Origin: Serpula lacrymans var. lacrymans S7.9
Taxonomy: Eukaryota > Basidiomycota > Agaricomycetes > Boletales > Serpulaceae
Length of the DNA stretch: 64,000 nucleotides
Direction: 5' to 3'
NCBI RefSeq assembly: GCF_000218685.1
Contig: NW_006763305.1
Span: 249,762 to 313,761 of the forward strand
The position numbers were made by a program, and so were the translations under genes. Shown here one piece after another: positions 33,105 to 45,353 of this stretch (position 1 is the first letter of the stretch; each line of letters opens with the position of its first letter). The notes beneath the pieces were generated by a model. The model saw only the letters and a list, made by a program, of their open reading frames with translations. It was not told the origin of the DNA and made no database searches.

Positions 33105-33549
33105 TTTTAATTTTTTCTTGAGGCTGAAAGGACGTTTAATACGGTCAACAAATGTGCCTCTAGCTGCAACAAGAGCGGTTTACCTGCCCGGGGCTGTCGA
33201 TTACGATGAGTTACACAGGGAGAATCGACCTGAATGTGCCGCGGTTTGGATAACTGTACAGTGGCTGGAATAAGGTTCAGTGCCACAATGAAACTGCGGA
33301 CAATGCCGTCTTTTGCTCTTCTTTGGGAGATTTTGTAGTCAGCGAATGCTGTCTATAGCCTGGATCTTTTTGCATGCATTTGCAGTCTAATGGCAGCGTT
33401 TTACTGTACACTCAGACAGTGACAGCGGAAGCGCACAGCACTGTTAGTACTAACTCTATAAGGATAGGCGTTCGCACGGACGATCGATAATAATTCGTTA
33501 CATAATAAGTTATCTGGCATTCGCACCAACTACATCCAGGACAAACGAG
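33105..33549. promoter_or_regulatory. Shared promoter interval RPS29/HEM3
   Basis: A 445-bp interval between two divergent start codons. GGATAGGCGTTCGCACGGACG lies near 33462. No TATA box is obvious. A + frame at 33058-33273 runs over the RPS29 first exon and is a shadow. Control elements cannot be placed by eye. Confidence 0.5.
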
Positions 33550-34745
33550 ATGGCGCAGACGCAATCCACAGAAAAGTCAGGCCCTCGAGCCTTTATCCTA
33601 GCCTCTCGAGCCTCTAAACTGGCTCAGATTCAGACCAATCTCGTCCGCGATGCTCTGGAGACAACATTTCCTTCGTTATCTTTCGACACCTCTTTCATGA
33701 CTACCGAGGGGGACAAGAACCAATCACAAGCCCTGTATTTGATCGGAGGCAAGGCATTGTGGACGAAGGAGCTCGAAGTCGCGCTGAAGGACAATGCTGT
33801 GGACATGCTGGTTCACAGTCTCAAAGATGTTCCTACCATATTACCAGAAGGGTGTGAGATTGGCGCAATCCTAGAAAGAGAGAACCCGGTGGATAGTTTG
33901 GTGGTGAGGCAAGGTATACCCTATAAATCACTGGGGGAATTGCCAGACGGAAGCGTAGTGGGCACGAGCAGCGTCAGACGAGTTGCACAGCTTAGAAGGT
34001 CATTCCCAAAACTCATTTTCCAGGACGTGGTGCGTACGTCTCAGATTAGTCCTACATTTACCATGATAACCAGTGCTTTTGTAGCGAGGAAATCTGTACG
34101 TGGATAACATTTATTAATTCCCACCGGATAAAAAATCTGACTCACTTTAGTAATACTCGTCTTGCAAAGCTTGATGCACCAGATGGTCCCTACGTTGCCA
34201 TCATTCTCGCGAAGGCGGGTCTCGTGCGCCTCGGAATGGGAGATCGGGTCACCGCCGACATCACAGCACCTACTCTCTACCATGCAGTATCTCAAGGAGC
34301 GCTTGCGATAGAAATCCGCTCGAACGATCGCCAGGCGCAAGAGCTGTGCAAGGCGATCATACACCCTGAAACTCAGCTGAAGTGCATGGCTGAACGGGCT
34401 CTCTTACGTGAATTGGAAGGGGGCTGCAGTGTACCTGTGGGCGTCGGGAGCTCTGTGACTGATGTTGAAAAAGACGAGGGGGTTGTAAAGAGGGCAGTTT
34501 TGAGATTGACGGGTTGTGTCACTTCCATCGACGGTTTGACCCACGTAGAAAATTCGGTTACAGAACTGGTGACGAGCACTCTACAGGCAGAGGCCGCTGG
34601 AGTGAAACTTGCGAAGATACTGATCAACACAGGTGCCAAAGCAATCCTGGACGACATTACTCTGGACAGAGCGAAAAGAATCGACGAATCCAAAGCCTCG
34701 GAAGAAGTGCAAAAAATCGAAACAGCGATGGCAGGATCTTCGTAG
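33550..34745 (+). CDS. HEM3: Porphobilinogen deaminase (hydroxymethylbilane synthase)
   Basis: Exons 33550-34029, 34085-34095 and 34151-34745 give 361 aa. The 11-nt middle exon (CGAGGAAATCT) supplies most of RGNL so that the protein reads FQDV|RGNL|NTRLAKL, a conserved segment; both flanking introns are 55 nt. Family motifs: ILASRASKLAQIQTN, TTEGDKNQSQALYLIGG, KALWTKELEVAL, VHSLKDVPTILPEG, SVRRVAQLRRSFP, and LRELEGGCSVPVGVGS with the cysteine that carries the dipyrromethane cofactor. The enzyme polymerises four porphobilinogen units in cytosolic heme synthesis. A predictor that ignores the micro-exon would lose RGNL or truncate the protein. Confidence 0.95.
34085..34095 (+). other. HEM3: 11-nt micro-exon of HEM3
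   Basis: The bases CGAGGAAATCT sit between TTTGTAG and GTACGT. They are in phase with both neighbours (phase 0 in, phase 2 out) and encode Arg-Gly-Asn-Leu of the conserved RGN segment. Confidence 0.85.
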
Positions 34746-35140
34746 CAGATATCATACCATGAATAAGGCAATAGATATGTATTATATTAGCAAATACAAT
34801 GTACACGACACACCCAATACAGTTGGGGCGTATAGATGTCTCTTGTCGTTTCAAGATGCGATGTTGTCGAAAACCAAACTACGCGAATGCGAGACATACA
34901 AGAGTGATATTCTGCCTCCCCACGAGCGCCTACATTTCCCTAGGATGGTTGTGGGACAGTAGGTGACTCTATGGCGGGGAGAAATGACATTAAGGAAAAT
35001 GTCTTGTCAGGCGCGCGTTTATATATCCTTTTTTGTGTTTGTCGCTATTTGTCAAAGGCAGGATTGAGGACCTGTGCCGTCAAGGGTCATTGGGGATTTG
35101 TGGCGGTCTGACCTTGCAGCAAACTTGTACTTGTACTGGC
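34746..35140. other. Intergenic between HEM3 and the UBE2W-type gene
   Basis: About 395 bp between two tandem + genes. The frames here are short shadows. The segment GTATTATATTAGC (about 34780) is AT-rich and could hold HEM3's polyadenylation signal. Nothing else seen. Confidence 0.35.
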
Positions 35141-36093
35141 ATGGCTTCAATCTCATCCCGGCGTCTACGCAAGGAATTGACAGAAATCACGACACAAGGA
35201 TGTCCTGTCGGTGCGTGCTGACCTAAAAATCACCATGTAGCAGGATTCAATCGTTAGATCTTAGGTATCAAACTCCTCAATGCAGATAACTTCGAAACTT
35301 GGCTCTTTTCCATAGAGGTTTTGGGTGAAACTTTATACCAGGTACGGGGCCATCCAGTCGGTTTCAACCCATATAATGACGCGATATACCTCGCGCTAGG
35401 GAGAGGTGTTCAAGCTTATGTTCCGGTTCGACTCTCAGTATCCCATCTCCTCTCCTGCCGTGCAGTTTGTCGTAGACAACGAGTTTCAAGCCCCAATCCA
35501 CCCAGTATGTTCCGTCCTTTTACTTCCTGTCCTGATTACAAACTTCAAGCGATTTGACTTTTGCAGCATGTTTACTCTAATGGTCATGTGAGTGGCATCT
35601 AATTCCCATACGCACTATTTGTGACACATTGTAGATTTGTGCCTCGATCCTTGGGAACGAGTGGTCCCCTGTTTTGAGTGTATCTGCGGTGTGTGTTACA
35701 TTGCAGAGTATGCTGGCCTCGTGCAAGGTCAGCCAGACGCTCTCTCCGATCCTCCTATTCTCCGCACTCACCGTCAAGTGAATTTAGGTAAAGGAACGGT
35801 AAATTATCTTGCAATCAACACATTGCGGACTAGTGGAATATTGACTCACGTGGGCGTTACAGGCCACAGGGCAACGATCAATATGTCCGTTATGCACCAG
35901 ATAATCCAAAGAAGGTACAATTCAGATATTCTTCTTCAGTATATGTCGTGTTAACAACTGTCATTCTTAGACACGCTTTCACTATGATGGTAAACATCTT
36001 TCCCTCTTATCCTCGGACTGAACTCATTATTTTTGTCACGGATACTGTTTAGATGACACGTACGTGTTCTTTCGTCGCCGATCCATCCCCTGA
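35141..36093 (+). CDS. Ubiquitin-conjugating enzyme E2, UBE2W type
   Basis: Starts MASISSRRLRKELTEITTQG and runs over about eight short exons to the TGA at 36091-36093. The conserved core reads NFETWLFSIEVLGETLYQ, EVFKLMFRFDSQYPISSPAV, HPHVYSNGHICASILGNEWS (with the catalytic cysteine in ICASIL), PVLSVSAVCVTLQSMLASCK, then KEK-like VKERPQGNDQYVRYAP and NPKKTRFHYDDDT. The HPHVYSNGHIC and WSP motifs and the YVR..NPKKT end are those of UBE2W (fission yeast Ubc16), which ubiquitinates protein N-termini. An 11-nt micro-exon (GTAAAGGAACG, 35788-35798) joins SCK to RPQGND. The C-terminal extension TYVFFRRRSIP replaces the usual short end. Confidence 0.88.
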
Positions 36094-37479
36094 ACTCATA
36101 TATAACTTTTCACAGGGTCTAACGAAAACAAGGGGCTTGGCTGTAACTTCACGGTTTCTTCCTACATGTACAACCCATCACGCATGTTGTAATACGTTTG
36201 TACCTTGGAGCATGCCCTCGAGGAATGAAGAACGCGAATGAGAAGGAAAGCATTTGTACACAAACTGTACTCGGTTAGAAAGAATTTGAATTCCCCTGTC
36301 TTTGCCTCTGTATGATTACTAGATAGAGCAATATGCATCGTTGACACGAACTGGACATCATTTAAAATATAGGGTCAGAAATACACCAAATTTAGCATGC
36401 AGCAAACGAATGAATTGAACTCATCGTCCGCGTCTCAGCACCTTCGGCATGTAAGCAGTGGAAATCTCCGCCCTTGCATTTGCATGCCTGTCTTTATATC
36501 TCTCTTTGGTGAACTAACCGTTCTATATCCGTGAATATCAAAATTTCCGTCCCATATGGCTTAGGTTCTCCATTGTGGTCTAATGACCACTTCTGAGCAT
36601 ATTTGGCCAATGAGCTCCAAATTTCAGCCCCGTTTATCTGATTGTGTGCGCTGAACTGTAGATTCGGTATCTCCGAGTACGGAGATCGAGTTGATCAGCG
36701 TCAGGTGTCCATAGCGCTCCCCGATATCACAGGAGCTGGGGAGGCATCCTCATGTAGTAACGGCAATTAGAATATCTCATCATTCAAACCCACGCGAGAA
36801 GAATGAGAATAATATGTCTAATTCCTATCAGCAAGATAAAGGTCTTCCTCTTTCGGGAAATCGACTCCACCATGTACGGGGAAGGTGAACGCAATGTGGG
36901 TTTCCATTACTTTAGCATCGGATCTTGTACAGTTCTGCCTGTGACTGATGAAAATGTCAGGGTAACGGAACGGCGCAAGGGCATCCGAGGATTAGGACTG
37001 ACCTTGTGCTCCTTTTTCTAGCCATCTCACTTTATCGTGTCCAAAACGTACACAAGGCGCCCTTCGCTTCTTTATATTGTTTCGGAAGCATATGCCAGTC
37101 ATTCGAGAAGAATGGAGCATCCTTTAAAGGGCGTCACTATGATACAGCATACGACAGTGTGAGACGAAATGCTATTTACCAGGGTACGTCTATGTGCAAT
37201 AGGAAGCACGCGTTATCGCATAATCCTGGGAGTAAGGGCATGAGATAAGTACTTTCTAGATGAGTTGGACAAAGGAAAGCACCCACGGGAAACTCCAGAA
37301 AGAATAGAACCTGTGAAATGAACTTTCGTCGGGGATAGTATAGGTTCAAGATCTCAGATGTGATAGAACAAGGTTCCCTATTCCTCGGACCAGTATCTGG
37401 TAGTTCTGAGAGGGTACGTAACGCAATCTGACCAGGATAGAAAATCATCTGTCGATTCAAGACATCCCTAAAGGTAGCT
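36094..37479. other. Gene-poor stretch; no gene recognised
   Basis: About 1.4 kb with only short frames. The minus frame at 37176-37550 has a protein-like look in LIGHQAYPPIGTLAAMEK but no family and no secure exon chain. I see no repeat or RNA gene. Confidence 0.35.
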
Positions 37480-37861
37480 TCAATCTTCCCAAGAATCTTC
37501 TCCATTGCCGCTAAGGTACCGATAGGTGGGTATGCCTGGTGTCCGATCAAAGGAGGTTGTTCTCCGGTGCTTGATAAGTACTAGGACTGAAAACGTGCTG
37601 AGAACACGAAATGACTTTAATACACGCTTTACGCTAGCAAATGGGGGCTTTGACGTACCATGGTGTACAAAAAGATCGCCCTGAACGCCAGCGCAAGGCC
37701 CCTAAATATAGTGATAGTGAAGAACAATCATGACTTCAGATCAAGCGCGCATACAGCCACTTAGTTCATAAACGTGAGGGTATTCTCACCCGTCTCAGTT
37801 CGATAGCATCGACAGTGATCTTATCTGAACTGACAAAAATGGACGAACTCACAATTGCCAT
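37480..37861 (-). CDS. Doubtful small spliced ORF
   Basis: An exon MAIVSSSIFVSSDKITVDAI (37790-37861) could splice in phase 0 to GPCAGVQGDLFVHHGTSKPP (37480-37701), ending in TGA, for 97 aa. An alternative frame through 37176-37550 is also open. No family is recognised. The splice signals (GTGAG, TTTAG) are ordinary; the call rests on that alone. Confidence 0.2.
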
Positions 37862-37969
37862 TGCCAATTCATATTGCAATATAAAGTATATACAAGCTTT
37901 GTCGCCTGCATAAGTAAGGTAATCAGGCCGCACTCCAGAAATATCGGTTCAGCACTATATCATCCCTGA

Positions 37970-39398
37970 TCATTCCGGCTGTGGTTCATATGGCTCGACC
38001 AACATCTTGCTGAACTCTTTCAGCTTCGCTGGTCCACGCACTTCTTCCGTCAGCAGAGGTAGTCGGATGATGTGGAAGAACTCATCGTAGAGTTCATGAG
38101 CTTCAGCAAGGTACTTCTGTTGCATTTTCTGTCTGACTTGACAGTGCTCACATTTTGAAGCTATTCAACGCAAAGTAAGAGAAGGGTAGGGAAAGTGACG
38201 CGATAAGCATACGCACATTTCTTGGGGAAGAGTAGTTGGTTCACGACGATGTTGTGGGTATCGATTTCATATGCAGTAAGCTCTTGTACGAGACGCTCTG
38301 TTTCGTACAAGGACAAAAATTCTGAGATGCAAACACAGACAAAGGTTGTTTTTTCCTAAGAGATCGGTATGAAAGGATGTCAAGTTGCGAGATCTGGGTG
38401 ATAACGAAGTACATACAGGGTCTTTGAACTGAGTGTTGACCTCAGTGATGACGGCACGCATTGATTCCAGCTTAGCAAACATGTCTTCCTGAGAATCTTG
38501 CTGACCTCCCATCATACTTGACATCTGAAAGATAGTTTATTACCTGGTGACGCAAATCAATAAATAGGACCTATTACGTACCTGACGAATCATTGGCCCA
38601 AATTGTCCGCTGAGGGCACTAAGCTTGCCCAAAGCCTTCTCTAAAACAGTCGGGAATGACAAGAACCGCAAGGTGTGGCCTGTTGGTGCAGTGTCGAACA
38701 CTATCACCGAGTACTCCATTGACTTGACGTGTCTGTAAATCCTCAAGTTATAAATCCAGGATATTTCGATTTCAAGTTGACGAACTTCATAATCTCAGCG
38801 AAACTCATTGCCTCGTCAACACCTGGTATAGCAAACGCCAGATCCTGCATCATCGAGCCCATCATGCCATTAGAATCCGCTGGTGGGGCAGAGTTAGAAT
38901 CCTCAAGCCATTGAGGGCAAGATCTCACATTGCTCGACCATCTCCTGTATTGCACTCGTAGGATCTATCTCCATGGCAGACAGATTGTCAAAGCCATTGA
39001 CCTTTGTCGCGTCTTTCGAGAACTTCTGACCAAAGGCATCAGAGAGATTGTGCGCTGGATCGGTGGACTGGAAAGTAAACATGTCAGGTACACGTCAACT
39101 CTAACCCTGGATCAAGACATACAATGAGTAACACAGACTCCCTGCATTGGGCAAGCTGAATTGCCAACGAGCATGAAGTAGTGGTTTTCCCTATTGATAT
39201 ATGATAATAAGGATACTCGTAGTTGATGCTATTGATATGGTATAACTACTGACCCACACCACCCTTACCACCTGTCCACGAATACTGTGAGCGACTTTAA
39301 AGTGCGAATAATTAACTGAAAGACTTGCCACAAAAGATCCATTTCAGCGACGTCTGGTCCAAGATGTTCTGCAGCGTTGGTGGTAGTGTTTCGGCCAT
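37970..39398 (-). CDS. GET3: GET3/ArsA-type ATPase, tail-anchored protein insertion
   Basis: Starts [20 protein letters not shown] and ends PYEPQPE at the TGA 37970-37972. The deviant Walker A GGKGGVGKTTTS is split: exon 1 (39329-39398) ends in ..WIFCG, an 18-nt exon (39254-39271) gives GKGGVG, and the next starts GKTTTSC. Exon 1 appears to end before GCAAGT, a GC donor; a GTGGCA donor three bases earlier would drop one Gly but keep the P-loop. Further motifs: [16 protein letters not shown], the GET3 segment [38 protein letters not shown], and the zinc Cxx[10 protein letters not shown] that makes the homodimer. It carries tail-anchored proteins to the ER in the cytosol. Confidence 0.93.
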
Positions 39399-39595
39399 TG
39401 AAGCAAGATAGTGGTGGAAGGAAAGTGAAATGCAATTGCCAACTTAAAGTAGTCTTTAGCCCTGCGACGCGATCTGGCTAGGCACACGTAGCTGTACTGC
39501 CACCAAAGCGTTCTACGGCGTACTTCACCTTTCTACGACATACCACATTCCGTAGAACACGCCATACAAACCTGCAAACACAGGAGTGCAAAGAA

Positions 39596-41797
39596 ATGGC
39601 AATAAAAAATACGATTACGTTCCGAGGTATGTACTAGCTAGCCAATGTCACATGCATCTCAATAAAAAATGGCGGAAAAGCACTACAGCTCGCAAATGAA
39701 CAGCGAAACGCATATGGTTTGAGATATAATGATTTCGAGCGTTATAGGTATGCCTTTATTAGATTGCAGTGATAACCCATGGTCTGATATTGTTTTGCAG
39801 GAAGCATTGCGCTAATAGGACCCATCGTCTCCGGTCTTCGCTCAAAATGACCCATGGAAAGGGCCGCGAATTCAAAAAGTTACCTCCACTGACCACCGAT
39901 AACATCGAGGATGGACAGTGAGTTGTCTTTTAAACTTCCGCATTATATAATCTAACTTCTTTTCAACAGTTTACAGCTCCTGCTATACGAGGCAGAACGG
40001 GCCTGGGCATACTCTCAAGAGCTTACGGCCCAAGCCTCGTTACCCTCTACCAAGGACCACTCAGGGACCCTCCGACACAGCGCGACAGGCCGTTTTCGCC
40101 GTGCTGTCAACTGGTCCACACAACTCTTATCACACTGCCAGGCATTATACTCAGCCTCACGCATATCCACCGAAGGTCTTTTGCAAATCACGATCTACAC
40201 ATTAATCTTAAACGGCAGGTTCCTGCGCTATCGTTACGACTTTGAGGACGCATTGATCCAGCTCAGCGTAGCTAGGAGTCTTCTGGATGAGCTTGCAGAT
40301 CGGGCGGCGACGAGCAGGGATCAGGCTTTGGCAACGCTCTATGCCGATGATATTGGCCCCGAAATTAGGTACTGCGCTCATGAACTGGGACGAGAAAAGG
40401 CATACGATGTGGACGGTCTTGTGGCGGAGCTGTCGTCGAAGCATAAAGAAGAGATGGTAGATGGATGCGGAGCGTTGATCGATAAGTTCAGGCAAGACGG
40501 CGCAGCGTCTGATAAGGTGGAGGCAAGGAAGAAGCTGGCAGCATTAGACTGGGAAGGTCAACCAGTACCTGTGCGCAATCCTGAGCTGGTCGACGTGCTG
40601 TTCAAAGTGCAGGAAGCCGAGTCGAAATTAGATGCACCTCGCGAACATGAGAATAAGGGGGAGACTAGCACTTTGGAAGAAGGAAAGAAGAAAGTTAGGC
40701 AAGGGAAAGGGCAAGGATCGAAGAGGGGCGTGGCTGCCTACGATGCCATTCTTCTTGCTCTAAGTGACGCGGAAGACGTCGCAAGAAAGCTGGTGGAGGC
40801 CCAACAGGTACGCGTTTTATACCGTATTTTATCATCATCGAATTTAGCAAGCTAACCTGAACTTAGCTGAGTGGCGGCTCTTCATCAACCTCAGCTGCTG
40901 GCACCCGCGACATTCATTTCGTCCACGCTTATATCGTCTACCAGCTACTTTCGAGACGAATCCAGCGCGATCTGCTCTTGATCTCAACCCTCCTCAGCTC
41001 CCACCACTCTCAGGCTGCATCAGGCACTACCACTTCCGGGAAAACCAAAATCAAGCCCGGTAAAGAACACGTCGACGCTCGGCTATATCCTGCCATAGTC
41101 AAGATCCTAGACACCATCATGCAAAGTCTGACACAAATGCGTGATCTAAGTATCGTGGACGAAACTCCGGATCTCGCGTCTGCAGTTGATGCCCGGTTGA
41201 CGTTTACCAAAGCAAGGAGGTCGGTCTGGTTTTTTCGTACTTACTTTGGATGTATCTCATGTTTGTTACAGATGCTTGTATCTATCGCATTGCTATGTGG
41301 CAGTGAAAAAATATGGCGAAGCATTGACTTTGATACAGCACGCCAATATCCACCTACGAGAAACTCGTTCAACGCTATCGATATCCGACTCTGATCCCAT
41401 CACAGCCGGAAATCCAGCATACTACCCTCTTTCTGATACTGAAATGGACGAGTCTGACCATATCCTAGCGCAAGACGGGCATGCCTTCAAGAACGAGTGG
41501 TTTGCATACAACGGTGGCACCGTGGCGGGAGATAGCAAGACATACAAAAAACCACTGTTCTTCGATATCGCGCTCAACTATGTTCAGCTGGATATGGATC
41601 AGTTACAACGTAGGGCAGGCAAAGCACCTGCGCCCGCTGCGGTTACAGCTCCTGCCCCAGTGCAGGTTGAGCTGGAGAAGAAACAGCCTGTGAAATCCAG
41701 GTTGGAAGAGGTAGAGCGTGCTCCTACGCCTGAACCTCAAGCCCCTGCACGTGGCGGTCTGGGCAGCCTCTTAGGCGGATGGTGGGGCAGGAAGTAA
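39596..41797 (+). CDS. SRP68: Signal recognition particle subunit SRP68
   Basis: The start is on a small first exon at 39596 (MAIKNTITFR) that splices at CGAG|GTATGT to CACTACAGCTCGC, giving FRALQLANEQRNAYGLRYND. This is preferred over the ATG at 39669, whose frame closes at once. Then follow FERYRKHCANRTHRLRSSLK, the RNA-binding region, and further exons with RAWAYSQELTAQ, LYADDIGPEIRYCAHELG, LSSHHSQAASGTT and YLSHCYVAVKKYGEALTLIQ (TPR-like). The end is GGLGSLLGGWWGRK. This is the SRP68 layout. It binds SRP RNA with SRP72 in the cytosolic particle that targets signal-peptide proteins to the ER. Confidence 0.92.
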
Positions 41798-41973
41798 ATG
41801 AAATGTCACGTAAATAACGGTGTTATCTGGCGAGCATAATACAAAAAATCAAACAGGATTAGGGCGTATTATCATCATGCAAGAAAAATTTGAGATGTAC
41901 TACATAGATTATATGATCGAAAAGCAAGAAACAACAAACATATTTTCACTGGATGAACTGGGTAATGTTGGCA

Positions 41974-44900
41974 TCAATTGACTGAACAATGGGAGAGAAC
42001 ATGGCGTGAACTTACTTCCGTCGCCGCAGTATCTGATACTGTCGATATACCTCCTAGTTTATTGGCCTCCGACGTGCTGATCAGACTAATATCTCGACCT
42101 AGTTTCTGCACTTGCGTCCAAAATTCCTGATTGCCAGGATACGATATACAAGACTTTTTCAAATCTTGCAAAAATCTAGAAATAACGTAAGATAGAGTCA
42201 ATTGATCACCAGTGCAACTTACTCATTCCAAGCATCGATCTCATCCTCCTGCAAGGAGTAAACAACCGGTTCAAACGAGCCCAGTAAGACTTACCTTTAA
42301 CGATATTTCTCTGAGAGTTTTCAAACAATCCAAAAGCTCGTCATGTCTTCTCGACGAAAACGGTTTCATCACAATATCTTTGATAACAACACCCATATCC
42401 TCCACGGCTTTGCTTACAAGATCGCCCTGGGCGATATTTTTCTTGAAGTCCTGGAGCGGATATGTAGTCCCGATGATACGTCCAGGGGCACGGCCAAATT
42501 CTACGGGAGGTGAAAGGGATCTGGAAGGAGTGGGAAGGGCGTGCCCTTTATAATCGGGCTTTTTATCAAGAAGTAACTCCTCCTCATCCTCGTCTTCTGT
42601 CTCTGTATCACTATCGGGAGGCGGTTTCGTAGGTTTCGATGGTGAGGCCTCACCAGGCGCAGAATTAAGAATCTGAGACGCTGCTTGAGACGCCATACGT
42701 TTGGGCATCTTGATATCAAGAAGGAGCATATCTTCATCTTCGTCTCGTGCACGTACGTGGCCATCCTTCCGTGCTCTCGCAACTTTCTTTGGGACTAGGA
42801 GAAAATGAGTAAGGGATGTGCATGGGCACTATATGGAAGGACGTTTACCTTCCTTAACCTTGAATGCTTGTTTGCAATCCTCTATAGCATCTCGTGCCCG
42901 CTTGAGTACCTTTTTCGGTGGCTCGAAGTATTTAAGTAATTCCGGATGCGGAGGAGGGATGGGGTTAGTGATAAGGTCATTCACGACAGCGCTATGGAAA
43001 AGAGCTTGCTTCGTCCGATGGACGGCAGGATTGTAGGAAAGACGTGTATCGAACCACGGATACCGGTTTCTGGTGAGGCCGAAGGGCAGCATGATCTGTA
43101 CGTCGTCCATACAAGATCATACGAAAGAACTTACCCTTCTTCGTCTTTGTCCCCAGCATCCATTAGGTCCATAGCGTCGACAAAATTCTCCATGGCAGAA
43201 AGTTGGTCGTCTGTAGGGATGTATGGGTGCTTCATGATGCGCTCGCCTTTCTTCGACATCAGATAGTCAAGCGACGCGAAGTTATACTTTCGTACGTCGT
43301 CTGCAAAGGGCATCTATGATATTGGCAGTAGAACATCGAGTAATCAAAAATAAAGAATGAGGGCATACCTGAACCCACAGTAAGCAGTCGATCTTGTCAA
43401 ACACGCTAGGGGCGAGAACGCCCATTTTAGGATCCATACCATCCTTGGTCACCCATCGAGCGATAGCAAGTACGTCCTTCTCATACATGGCCTGTACTAT
43501 TGAGGATAAGGCGACTTGCTGCTGGGCGGACGAGGGGTCTGCCCAGATATACTGGACTTCTCCCATTGCAAGTTCTCGGCGGAACTATAGAGTAAAGGTC
43601 ATATAGAATACGAGTCATATATTGCTAGAAAACCAACTCACATTCCTAGCTTGAAAGAATCCACAGATGTCCATGCCTTTCTGTGTGGGAAGTCTAGGGA
43701 ATTGGCCATCGGGACAGGGAGCGTAGGTCGTTCCATATTTAAAACCTCTTATCAGTTGCTCCTTCTCGACTTTCTCTGAGTTCTCGTCTTTTCCCGTTGG
43801 TGACTTGTCGCCATCCTCACTTTCATCGTCCTCATCCTCATGCTCACCGTGGTCTATGTAATATTCTGTCCGCATTTTCAGTTGCGCAAATGAAACTGTC
43901 CTGTCTTCATCTTCTTCACCCCCTTCGTACTCATCATCGCCCGCTTGTCGAGATGCAAATTTTTTCCATCCTTTAGGTCGCGTCAGGGCAGTGCACTTAC
44001 TTGCTTTGACCAATACCTCAATAGCTTCGTCTGGACGACCATCTACATCGCCAAGGCGAATTACAGTGCCCATGAGCGTGGATTTCACTTGTTTGATTTC
44101 AGGTCGACTGATCTCTTGCAGTGCAAGTGCACATGTTCCCATCACTCCAGATTGAAGAGAGGTTGTGAGCTTCTTGTAAAACAACTCATTCTCAGCCTGT
44201 TAATACGACTGTCAGAAGGATATCTACTCTCATTGTATCGTGGCAACAGAACTTTGATTGTAGACTTATTTTCTTCTTCGAAAGGGAGTTCCTCGTCATC
44301 AAAATCAACCCCTCTGATGAAAATCAAGCGTTAGCTGAGCTAAGCCACCTCACTGGAGTGGATCCACTTACACGACTGTCAGAGCGATACTCAATGAATC
44401 CATCTTTTGCACAGTGGCTTCCCAGTCTTCAATTTCAATAGGATTTTCTCCATCTGTAAGCAGAACAATTTTACGAGTCCAAGTTCTTTTGCTCGAGAGA
44501 TACTGATCCTGTGTCTCGATGCCAACTATGAGGGCATCCACGGCTGCAAGAGTAATGGGTACCTAGCATAGATGAGCGAAATAATGAAACGTACGATCTC
44601 CTGTAACTTCAGACGGCGACAAAGCATCGAGCTTAGTCAATGTTCCTGCGTTGGGTTGTGCGACGGGGATGTATTCAGAGACGTGCTCATAGCCACCGCT
44701 TTTGTCGTTGATAACATTGTCCGTGTCTACAATATACATATAAGCAGCGAGTTGACGCACATATGGTGTGGGGTGTACCTTCTGATCCAAAGACTATCAC
44801 GCCGCATTGGTCTGTCTTTCTGCCATTAAATATCTGGGTTTCAAAGGGTCAGAATAAAGCGGCTGCAAGTGTAGTGAAGAGACGGACCATTTCCTGTATC

Positions 44901-45112
44901 TTGAGTTTCACGAATTGCATGGACCACTCCAGGTTCGTCATTTCCACCGTCCCCTGTTCTCCCTTGGGTCCTGGGGGAAGATCTACTGTCCGCATTGCCC
45001 CCATGGACGGGGATATGTCCACGAGGAAGATTGTCACGGTGTACTACAGCATATATGAGACCTCTGTTAGCAATAGCGAACTGCGACGTACTCCTGCTCG
45101 TTCTGCGGACAT
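41974..45112 (-). CDS. KU80: Ku80 (Ku70/Ku80 DNA-end-binding subunit)
   Basis: The start is MSAERAGYTVTIFLVDISPS (ATG 45112), opening the vWA domain, with FNGRKTDQCGVIVFGSEG-like continuation. The Ku core follows with RGFKYGTTYAPCPDGQFPRL, PTQKGMDICGFFQARN, FRRELAMGEVQYIWADPSSA, MLPFGLTRNRYPWFDTRL and the C-terminal arm around RHDELLDCLKTLREISLK. A long acidic insert (EDEDDESEDGDKSPTGKDEN) interrupts the core. Many short introns are present. The last exon is uncertain: read-through ends SSRHVLSHCSVN at 41974; a 34-nt GTAAGT...CAG intron would end SIDANITQFIQ at 41946. Ku80 with Ku70 binds broken DNA ends for non-homologous end joining and telomere upkeep. Confidence 0.93.
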
Positions 45113-45353
45113 GGCGATGAGAGAGTCGGCGAGTGGCGCGACACGGTAATGGGACGCGTCGGAGAGGCACACGTGACAGTCGGGGAGTGAAAAGTGCCGA
45201 AAGGGGACATATGTTATTCCCACGGGGGAGAGCAGTTTCTCTTGCCCTCCCACACGCGACGGGTCTTGTTTTCGAGGCGGGCCATCGACGCGACTGATTT
45301 CTGTGTATTTCTGCTCCGCCACAGCGCCAATTCCAGCTCTACAGACGGCCCAA
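45113..45353. promoter_or_regulatory. Compact bidirectional promoter, Ku80/SNF2-type ATPase
   Basis: Only 241 bp separate the two divergent start codons, so the control regions must overlap. The stretch is GC-rich with no obvious TATA box and contains CACACGTGACAG (about 45168-45180), an E-box CACGTG. A + frame at 45194-46069 that crosses it is an artefact. Confidence 0.5.
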
